Shown here: in pieces, positions 52,597 to 63,600 of the stretch
Numbering within the stretch: position 1 is the first letter of the stretch
Layout: every line of letters begins with the position of its first letter
DNA from: Babesia bovis T2Bo
Taxonomy: Eukaryota; Apicomplexa; Aconoidasida; Piroplasmida; Babesiidae
Assembly: GCF_000165395.2 (NCBI RefSeq)
Contig: NW_026261572.1
Location: 763,913 to 827,912, forward strand
Length of the DNA: 64,000 nt
Direction: 5' to 3'
The notes under the pieces: generated by a model
The model's database searches: none
Seen by the model: the letters and a program-made list of their open reading frames with translations, nothing else
Told to the model about the DNA's origin: nothing
Program-made: the position numbers and the translations under genes

Positions 52597-55500
52597 ATGT
52601 CTTTTTATGCACATATTGCAATGCAACGACGATGTACTATTTTACGTCAGGCATGGATACATATTGCACTGTGTTGTGTTGTATTGTATGATGTCGGAGT
52701 TGCATTTCACTTTGGAACTTCTAATGATAGTTTAATCGTACGTCGTGATGTATCCCACCGGGCACATTGTTATCGTAAACGGGGATCTAGCATCGCCCAG
52801 CTTCATGTTATTCCGGACAAAGACGGAGTATCACATGATGGGAGCGACTTTATTGGTGGCTACCAGCCTGGCGAGCTGTTGCATACAGTACAAGATCTGG
52901 AGCTGTGCGACGAACTTAGCCAGAGTTTCATGAAGTATGCGCTCAGTATAATTTTGGGAAGAGCGCTTCCGGATGCACGTGACGGGCTAAAAATAGTCCA
53001 TCGTCGTATACTTTGGGCTATGCAGGTGGGTAGATCTAAAATGGCTCTATCTATTGCAGGTTATGAAACTCGGAGCTTCGACTCCTTACCGCAAGTGTGC
53101 CAAGGTAGTAGGTGACGTTCTAGGAAAGTACCACCCACACTCTGATAAATCCGTATATGATGCACTGTGTCGGTTATCACAACTTTTCATGATGCGAGTG
53201 CCTCTTGTTGATGGGCATGGCAATTTCGGATCCACCGACGATCCACCAGCAGCTATGCGTTACACCGAATGCAGGCTAAGCCCCTTTAGCGAGAAGCTTC
53301 TTTTGGCGGAAATGGGAAAAAATACAGTGGATATGCTGCCTAATTTCGATTCTACCGAGATGGAACCGACGGTGTTACCGTCCAAGGTACCATTATTGCT
53401 AATCAACGGGTCCTCAGGAATTGCTGTTGGATTGGCCACTAACATACCTCCTCACAACCCTGAGGAGATACTGAAAGCGGCATCTTTGATGGCTAAGAAT
53501 CATGGAAATGTTGACACCGAAGAATTGCTCAATATAGTACGTGGCCCAGACTTTCCTACTGGAGGGCATATAGTTACCAGCATTGATGCATTACGAAAGA
53601 TTTACACCACAGGAAAAGGTAGTATCATGCTGCAGGCCAAATATATATACGAGGAGCGTATCAAGCCGCGTAACAGCAAACGAGAAAGCGATGTAGTCGT
53701 CAACACGTACAGCGACCCATCTCATCTTTCTTTCACTTCAGGAAGTCGGGTCTCCATTATCGTCAAAGAGCTACCATATAACGTACGCTTGAGCGACGTT
53801 ATGCTTGCAATATCGAAAGCGGTGGAAACAGGAGCTCTTCGTGGGATATCGGACTTAAGAGACGAATCTGATCGTGGCGGCCTTAGGCTCGTGATAGAGC
53901 TCAAAAAGCATATTACCACGCATTTGGAAGTGGAGGAGATAATGCAGAAGCTTAAAAAAATGAGTGGTTTATGTTCCTTTTTCAAGTGCAACTTTATAGC
54001 ATTGGACAGCAGTGGAACGAAACCCGTACGATTGAGCCTGTACAGCGCGCTAAAGATTTGGCTGGAATTCAGGGTACAGACCGTAAGAAAGCGCATTGAG
54101 CGTCAACGTGAACAAGCGAAAGAGCGATTAAACATTGTAAAAGGATTTGCTATTGCCTTCAATAAAATTGATGATATTGTACATATGGTTAGGAATTCAT
54201 CTTCTTCAGCCGAGGCAATGCGTATGCTCTCTGAGAAACGGTACGGAGGGCTAAATGCAGAGCAGGCATCGGCTGTATTACGGATGTCTTTGTCACAACT
54301 TTCAAGGATAGAGCGTGACAAAATTGACCTCGAGGAGAAGGAGCTATCGGAGTCAATCAAACGCTACAACCATATACTGGGTGACGAATCGCATATTTAC
54401 TCTTTGATATACAGCGAATTAGAGCACATACGGCAGAATCCAGAAAAGCATTACACTGTGCGTCACAGGTGTACTACGTTATCTGTATCCGGACATACCA
54501 GCTTGGGGGATGGTGACGTGGCCCAGGATTATCCCCCTGAGTTAGGTGGGAACGATGAAGAATTTGTAGACTCTATTAGCGCGACAATAGCCGAAGATCA
54601 TATAGCGAATGAACCTGGGAATGATCCAGGTGATCTGGTGAAACAGAATCCAGACCTGGAAGGACACAATCCTCACGACGAACCCAGCCTCATAGTGATG
54701 AATAACTATGGGCTCATGCAACGCATAAAATTAGACAATAGTTTTTTTAGAAGCCAGAAATCACGTTACATACCCTCTTCACGATTACAACAACCGTATC
54801 AAGGCCAATATTCCATTGGAGAAGGTGAGAATGAAGATGTTGCACCCGAAATCACACAATCGGAATTGCAGCTACATTATGGCGTCTGCCGCCCCGGAGA
54901 TTCATGTATGATGATATCTAAGGATGGTACTTGTTTTGTTTTACCCGTTTCTGCCCTTCGGCTATGCAACAAGGGATATTCCATATGGAAGCAAGTAAAA
55001 CTTAAATCTCCTGAAAACGTTGAGTATTTTACGGTAACATCTAAGTTGCTATTCTCCCAAGACCAGAATTCAGGGGTTAGCAATTGCATGTACAAGCTAA
55101 TTATGGATGAAACCACTTCTTATTTGGTTTTAATTTTCACTGATGGTCAAGTGGGCATCATCAGCACTAAACACTTTCCTAGCGGCCACCTATACAAAAA
55201 TCCATTAATAAGACTCCGGTTGTGGAATAACAAAGAATTAAAACCTATATTCGCGATGTTCTGCTGCCCTGATGATGACATTTTTGTTGGCACTTTGCGT
55301 GGGTACTCACTACGTGTACGTTTAAATGATCTTCTAGGCGGGATGGAACATCGTGGGAAGACGCGGAAAAAATTAATTAAACTGAAAGAAAATGATAAGG
55401 TAACGTGTGGCGCCATATTGGAATCATTGAGCAATGTTGAAAACGATGCAAAAGAAATTTGCCGGTTTGAGAACTACGATAATCGCCACTTATTGCTTTT

Positions 55501-55786
55501 ATCAGAGCACGGTAGAGCCAAGTTGCTGCATATAAGTGAGCTGCAGTTACGGCGCCATGGAGGTTATGGGTACAATATTACCCGCCAGTCATCTTCAACC
55601 ATAGAGGGTCTCTATGCAGCCACTGTTGTGGATACTGACGACGACATCTTGTTAGTCAGCAAAGATGGTTTATTGGCGCGAAAGGACCCTTTTACACTAC
55701 CAGTAGCTTCTCGCCATCAAAAAATGCGCAAATTCTGGACACGTATGCGTGCTCCGGATAGGCTGCAATATATGTCACCTGTCTAA
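52597..55786 (+). CDS. gyrA: DNA gyrase subunit A, apicoplast-targeted
   Basis: Exons 52597-53025 and 53060-55786 with a 34-nt intron give 1,051 residues. The N-terminus is bipartite: a hydrophobic signal ([18 protein letters not shown]) followed by about 60 residues rich in Arg/His/Ser and poor in acids, as expected for plastid import through the secretory route. The winged-helix domain contains [35 protein letters not shown] and the catalytic Tyr in AMRYTECRL (about residue 211). The tower and coiled coil follow, then C-terminal beta-pinwheel blades ([37 protein letters not shown]). An acidic insert lies near residues 630-690. With GyrB it supercoils plastid DNA. The position equal to E. 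coli Ser83 is Lys. Confidence 0.93.
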
Positions 55787-57629
55787 CTAATATTTGCTAA
55801 AATGCATGTCTTTTGATATACAAATGTACCATTAGTGTGGCCATTTATTTTCCCAGCTAATGGCGTTTAGTACTAGTTATTAACTTTGTGGTGTACATGT
55901 TTTATTGTCAAAGTGATATATACTGATGTGGGTTTTACATCATGTAAATCAACTACATAGCGAACGACCGCCAGAATGCTTTATCGCTATGTCATCATTT
56001 CACCGTCTGATACGTTGATAGTCATATCATTGAGAAATTATATTGTGTGGTCTGAACCACCTATCCACACTATGCAAATACTTTATGTGGATCAATCAGA
56101 GTACTACAAATATTGATGCACCATCTACGTTGACTGAGGAAAAATGTTAAATCGCTAATAGAAACACCATACACGAATTACATACTACGTGAAGTCACGG
56201 ATATATTCAGAAATATACCCATGTAAACATAAGAAAGCTATTCATGATATCACAGTTTAAGCAAATCATTGTATTATTTCAGTTATATAGTTACCCTGGA
56301 AAAGAAGAGTCTCTATCTACTTAGAAACCAACAGCATAAATGGTGGTGACATCTACATTTTATTCATGTCATCGATTGGCGTTTAAAACAGCTTGTAGTG
56401 AGATGGTACAAATGCCATATAGGGTAATTGAGTTGAAAATTCGACAGAAATAATTTAGATATGAATATATACTTTTATCCAGGTTATGGTTACAGATAAC
56501 AACCCCCCCCCCCCCCTTATTCCAAAGTAAAGATACATTTCTAGAAGCTTTATTCGACCTAAAAATACATTGGTGCGTTATATTATAGTTGCTAATGATT
56601 ACAGAACCGGTTATCGACTATGCACAATATGCCTGAACAGTTACACAATGAATGGGTAAAAATGAAAGACTCAATAATGAGAAATGATCCAAGGACTGAT
56701 TCTATGATTATAAAAAATGCCACAATTAAAATAAGGGTTTGAGGGGCACACCGTCTCCAAACAAGCCATAGTACAAGAAATTATGCATTGCGACAAACAA
56801 CGTAATCACAGTCAAATTGTCAAGTGCTCATATCATAACCGCATTTAGGATAGATTCATAGTATACATTTTCAGAAAAAAAGAGGTGTCAATCAAAAGAA
56901 CAACGCCGAAATCAAGACATCTGTAAACACACATTAAGCAATAAAACATGAACACACGCGTATAGTAATAGCAGGAATAACACATTTCGTGCGTTTCACG
57001 CTTGAAACATACGGTATAGCCCTGTTGATCCAATTTGCCAATTCCTATGTAAAATCAAATCATAGATACTGATTACCAGACAGATATACTAGCCAATTAA
57101 GCTGCTATATCGATATTCAGGATGATATAATGGTATTCCATATGATTAAATATAATTCTGGGGTCTCCTATGGAATCAAGGGCATAAAAGAACCGTTTTT
57201 GATCAAACTAATGATGTAAAATAACTAGAATATTACTTTCATTATGTGATAATAATTATTTAGTACATTAGGCGAAATATTAACAGCGTTATATACTACA
57301 TGCAACCTTTCGTCACCTCTTCCTTATTGACGCGTGTAATATATTGGGGTGCAGCTATGTGATGTTGTGCTGGAACGATTTCGGTAAAGTTAAGGTTACT
57401 TGAACTGTGTATGCATTTACGGGGTTGTTCAGGAAATAGTCGGATACACCTGAGACCTGCGTAATTATTTTTCCGTATATGTATATATATGGTTGGTGCA
57501 TATACGTTGGTCATCGGCATTCTTAAAATGGAGTAATGTTGAGATCGCGATGTATTTTAAACATTTGACTGCTTGTATATTAATATTAATTTCAGCTACT
57601 TGTTTGCCAGGGTAGGTGGTTTGTTAACA
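55787..57629. other. Long AT-rich spacer before the acidic repeat gene
   Basis: About 1.8 kb lie between two co-directional genes. There is a run of 14 C at 56503-56516 but no recognisable coding sequence or RNA gene. A 21-codon frame from ATG 57550 reads as a signal peptide (YFKHLTACILILISATC) and ends at a possible GTAGGT donor (57612). It may be a 5' exon of the repeat gene, or chance. Confidence 0.45.
56503..56516 (+). repeat. C14 homopolymer
   Basis: Fourteen consecutive C residues sit inside an otherwise AT-rich spacer. On the minus strand this is a run of 14 G, long enough to fold into a G-quadruplex in principle. The exact length is a common sequencing and assembly uncertainty. Confidence 0.95.
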
Positions 57630-60600
57630 ATGGAAGAAGCCGCTGGCGGCTTCGTTTCTGCGAAGAGCCACGCTCGTGATAATCGTCGTTCCACATTCTT
57701 GTTTAAAATTTTGAAGTGGTCTGTCGGTATCACTGGTATTACTGCTTTACTTGCTAATAATGCCTTCTGTGCGGATATTATCCCTCGTGTTAATGCAGGT
57801 AGTGGCCCTGCGTTCTCACATCGTTTTACCAAGGGCGATTCCCAACCTAATAAAGTCGGTGCAAAGTTGGTTAATCGTTTGATCGCTGATGATGATGATG
57901 ATAAAATTGTTATTAACAAGACCGAAGTTGCTAGGCGCAGGGATTCCGTCGTTTCTAATGGTGCTCCTAAACAAGTCAATACCTCCAATTTGACTATCCC
58001 CGGTATGACAAAGGAACAATCTAAGTCACATTCTACCCGTGCATCAACATCTTCATTATCTCAAGATGAGGTATTCATTCCTGCTCCTACCAACCTGATC
58101 AGTGGGTTATGGAAAGGGTTCTTAACCACGAAGAAGCCTGCCGGCTCCAGAGGTGCCGAATCTGACAGTGATGTAGTTTCACCTCCCGTTTCTACAAAAT
58201 CTAAACCTCCTGTGCAACTAAAATCTGAGTTGATTAAGGACAAATCTGGTGATTCCCGTACGATTTTGGTTGATAACTGTGTGGATGATACTGTGATGAA
58301 ACGTGTGGGTAATATAGCTTCTGTGAATAAGGTTAACCTTGAATCTGTTAAAACCCTTAATTATCAACGTACAGATGCCTTCAATGCTAAGACCTTGAGA
58401 AAAAATGTAGCTAAAGAAGCTACTGGACTTCAAAAGAAGACTGAGGTTAGAAAGGAGATAATTGATTCTGACGCGGACGACGACATCTATATGGGTCACC
58501 CTACTAATGAGCCTAAGAAAGATTGCAAAAAGAAAAAGACTAAAAAAGATGATCGTGTTGTTGATGACGATGTTGATGATGACGACCTAATATTACACCA
58601 AGGCTTCTCTAAGCTTGGCGGTCGAGTGGTCCATCCACATTTATCTGAGAGTTGCAATTTTGTCCCACCTAAGGTTTCAGGTTTTCCTCATACGGGATCT
58701 CATTTGCTATCTCAGGGTCATGTTATGCCTAATAAACCAAGTGGCACTAGTGAACATAACTTCACTGGACCTACATTCTTCATAAAGCAGCCTGTTGGCG
58801 TGTCAGATGATATTGGCGGTGATGATTTTGCTGCACCATCTAAACCTCGGGATAATAAGCCCTGTGATATTAAAGTACCAACAATTATTCCTTCAACAGA
58901 ATCAGGCGACGAAATTGAAGAAGGTGACATTATAGTTTCTGATGAGGAACTTGTTAAACCTGTAGTCTCTGACGAGAAGGAGGATGCTGATGTGTGCCCC
59001 GCTGTAGTCCCTCCTCCATCGTTTGATTTATCTGGTGATGGTTTTGAATCCGTAGATGACACTAGTGATGTTTCTGATGATGACTCCTGTTTAGTCGGTT
59101 GGAATTCTCGCCCATCTGCGGGTACATCAAGATATGAGCCCGGTAAAGTTCCCGCCACTGAGGACGTGTTGGTTGGGGACAACGTTGCGGATTCCGATAG
59201 CTCGCTAGATTCTGATAGTGACAGCAGTGGAGAATCAGGCCAGAGTTCAGATGACGAGATCGTCACCTGGGATGGCATTCATGGTAAACCCCTGCCAGAA
59301 GAAGCTTCCGAGATTCCATCTGACCACGAGACCGTTGAGCCTACAGTCTCTGACCACGAGAGTGTATCCAGCGGCAGCGAGTCTGAGGAAGAGGTTTCCG
59401 AAATTCCATCTGACCACGAGACCGTTGAGCCTACAGTCTCTGACCACGAGAGTGTATCCGGCGGCAGCGAGTCTGGGGAAGAGGTTTCCGAGATTCCATC
59501 TGACCACGAGACCGTTGAGCCTATAGTCTCTGACCACGAGAGTGTATCCAGCGGTAGCGAGTCTGAGGAAGAGGTTTCTGAGATTCCATCTGACCACGAG
59601 ACCGTTGAGCCTATAGTCTCTGACCACGAGAGTGTATCCAGCGGCAGCGAGTCTGAGGAAGAGGTTTCTGAAATTCCATCTGACCACGAGACCGTTGAGC
59701 CTATATTCTCTGACCACGAGAGTGTATCCAGCGGTAGCGAGTCTGAGGAAGAGGTTTCTGAAATTCCATCTGACCACGAGACCGTTGAGCCTATAGTCTC
59801 TGACCACGAGAGTGTATCCAGCGGTAGCGAGTCTGAGGAAGAGGTTTCCGAGATTTCTTCAGACGAGAGTGTATCCAGCGGCAGCGAGTCTGAGGAAGAG
59901 GTTTCCGAAATTCCATCTGACCACGAGACCGTTGAGCCTATAGTCTCTGACCACGAGAGTGTATCCAGCGGCAGCGAGTCTGAGGAAGAGGTTTCTGAAA
60001 TTCCATCTGACCACGAGACCGTTGAGCCTATAGTCTCTGACCACGAGAGTGTATCCAGCGGTAGCGAGTCTGAGGAAGAGGTTTCTGAGATTCCATCTGA
60101 CCACGAGACCGTTGAGCCTATAGTCTCTGACCACGAGAGTGTATCCAGCGGTAGCGAGTCTGAGGAAGAGGTTTCCGAGATTCCATCTGACCACGAGACC
60201 GTTGAGCCTATAGTCTCTGACCACGAGAGTGTATCCAGCGGCAGCGAGTCTGAGGAAGAGGTTTCCGAGATTCCATCTGACCACGAGACCGTTGAGCCTA
60301 TTGTCTCTGACGAGAAGGAGGATGCTGATGTGTGCCCCGCTGTAGTCCCTCCTCCATCGTTTGATTTATCTGGTGATGGTTTTGAATCCGTAGATGACAC
60401 TAGTGATGTTTCTGATGATGACTCCTGTTTAGTCGGTTGGAATTCTCGCCCATCTGCGGGTACATCAAGATATGAGCCCGGTAAAGTTCCCGCCACTGAG
60501 GACGTGTTGGTTGGGGACAACGTTGCGGATTCCGATAGCTCGCTAGATTCTGATAGTGACAGCAGTGGAGAATCAGGCCAGAGTTCAGATGACGAGATCG

Positions 60601-63600
60601 TCACCTGGGATGGCATTCATGGTAAACCCCTGCCAGAAGAAGCTTCCGAGATTCCATCTGACCACGAGACCGTTGAGCCTACAGTCTCTGACCACGAGAG
60701 TGTATCCAGCGGCAGCGAGTCTGAGGAAGAGGTTTCCGAAATTCCATCTGACCACGAGACCGTTGAGCCTACAGTCTCTGACCACGAGAGTGTATCCGGC
60801 GGCAGCGAGTCTGGGGAAGAGGTTTCTGAGATTCCATCTGACCACGAGACCGTTGAGCCTATAGTCTCTGACCACGAGAGTGTATCCAGCGGCAGCGAGT
60901 CTGAGGAAGAGGTTTCTGAAATTCCATCTGACCACGAGACCGTTGAGCCTATATTCTCTGACCACGAGAGTGTATCCAGCGGTAGCGAGTCTGAGGAAGA
61001 GGTTTCTGAAATTCCATCTGACCACGAGACCGTTGAGCCTATAGTCTCTGACCACGAGAGTGTATCCAGCGGTAGCGAGTCTGAGGAAGAGGTTTCCGAG
61101 ATTTCTTCAGACGAGAGTGTATCCAGCGGCAGCGAGTCTGAGGAAGAGGTTTCCGAAATTCCATCTGACCACGAGACCGTTGAGCCTATAGTCTCTGACC
61201 ACGAGAGTGTATCCAGCGGTAGCGAGTCTGAGGAAGAGGTTTCTGAAATTCCATCTGACCACGAGACCGTTGAGCCTATAGTCTCTGACCACGAGAGTGT
61301 ATCCAGCGGTAGCGAGTCTGAGGAAGAGGTTTCTGAGATTCCATCTGACCACGAGACCGTTGAGCCTATAGTCTCTGACCACGAGAGTGTATCCAGCGGT
61401 AGCGAGTCTGAGGAAGAGGTTTCCGAGATTCCATCTGACCACGAGACCGTTGAGCCTATAGTCTCTGACCACGAGAGTGTATCCAGCGGCAGCGAGTCTG
61501 AGGAAGAGGTTTCCGAAATTCCATCTGACCACGAGACCGTTGAGCCTATAGTCTCTGACCACGAGAGTGTATCCAGCGGCAGCGAGTCTGAGGAAGAGGT
61601 TTCCGAGATTCCATCTGACCACGAGACCGTTGAGCCTATAGTCTCTGACCACGAGAGTGTATCCAGCGGCAGCGAGTCTGAGGAAGAGGTTTCCGAGATT
61701 CCATCTGACCACGAGACCGTTGAGCCTATAGTCTCTGACCACGAGAGTGTATCCAGCGGTAGCGAGTCTGAGGAAGAGGTTTCTGAGATTCCATCTGACC
61801 ACGAGACCGTTGAGCCTATAGTCTCTGACCACGAGAGTGTATCCAGCGGCAGCGAGTCTGAGGAAGAGGTTTCCGAGATTCCATCTGACCACGAGACCGT
61901 TGAGCCTATAATCCCTCCTCCATCGTTTGATTTATCTGGTGATGGCTTTGATTATATTGATGACTGGTCTTCTGATGAAGAAAGTGTATCTCCTGCCGTC
62001 AGTGAAGCTGAGATATCAGTGGACGAACCTTGCGACAATTACAACCATTTAGATGATGAGGATGAGATCATCACTTGGGATGGCATTCATGGTAAACCCC
62101 TGCCAGAAGACATTTGTGAAATTCCATCTGACCACGAGACCGTTGAGCCTATAGTCTCTGACCACGAGAGTGTATCCAGCGGCAGCGAGTCTGAGGAAGA
62201 GGTTTCTGAAATTCCATCTGACCACGAGACCGTTGAGCCTATAGTCTCTGACCACGAGAGTGTATCCAGCGGCAGCGAGTCTGAGGAAGAGGTTTCTGAA
62301 ATTCCATCTGACCACGAGACCGTTGAGCCTATAGTCTCTGACCACGAGAGTGTATCCAGCGGCAGCGAGTCTGAGGAAGAGGTTTCCGAGATTTCTTCAG
62401 ACGAGAGTGTATCCAGCGGTAGCGAGTCTGAGGAAGAGGTTTCCGAAATTCCATCTGACCACGAGACCGTTGAGCCTATAGTCTCTGACCACGAGAGTGT
62501 ATCCAGCGGTAGCGAGTCTGAGGAAGAGGTTTCTGAAATTCCATCTGACCACGAGACCGTTGAGCCTATAGTCTCTGACCACGAGAGTGTATCCAGCGGT
62601 AGCGAGTCTGAGGAAGAGGTTTCTGAAATTCCATCTGACCACGAGACCGTTGAGCCTATAGTCTCTGACCACGAGAGTGTATCCAGCGGTAGCGAGTCTG
62701 AGGAAGAGGTTTCCGAGATTTCTTCAGACGAGAGTGTATCCAGCGGCAGCGAGTCTGAGGAAGAGGTTTCCGAAATTCCATCTGACCACGAGACCGTTGA
62801 GCCTATAGTCTCTGACCACGAGAGTGTATCCAGCGGTAGCGAGTCTGAGGAAGAGGTTTCCGAGATTCCATCTGACCACGAGACCGTTGAGCCTATAGTC
62901 TCTGACCACGAGAGTGTATCCAGCGGTAGCGAGTCTGAGGAAGAGGTTTCCGAGATTCCATCTGACCACGAGACCGTTGAGCCTATAGTCTCTGACCACG
63001 AGAGTGTATCCAGCGGCAGCGAGTCTGAGGAAGAGGTTTCCGATATTCCATCTGACCACGAGACCGTTGAGCCTATAATCCTTCCTCCATCGTTTGATTT
63101 ATCTGGTGATGGCTTTGATTATATTGATGACGGGTCTTCTGATGAAGAAATTGTATCTCCTGCCGTCAGTGAAGCTGAGATATCAGTGGACGAACCTTGC
63201 GACAATTACAACCATTTAGATGATGAGGATGAGATCATCACTTGGGATGGCATTCATGGTAAACCCCTGCCAGAAGACATTTGTGAAATTCCATCTGACC
63301 ACGAGACCGTTGAGCCTACAGTCTCTGACCACGAGAGTGTATCCAGCGGTAGCGAGTCTGAGGAAGAGGTTTCTGAGATTCCATCTGACCACGAGACCGT
63401 TGAGCCTATAGTCTCTGACCACGAGAGTGTATCCAGCGGCAGCGAGTCTGAGGAAGAGGTTTCTGAAATTCCATCTGACCACGAGACCGTTGAGCCTATA
63501 TTCTCTGACCACGAGAGTGTATCCAGCGGCAGCGAGTCTGAGGAAGAGTTATCTGAGATTTCTTCAGACGAGAGTGTATCCAGCGGTAGCGAGTCTGAGG

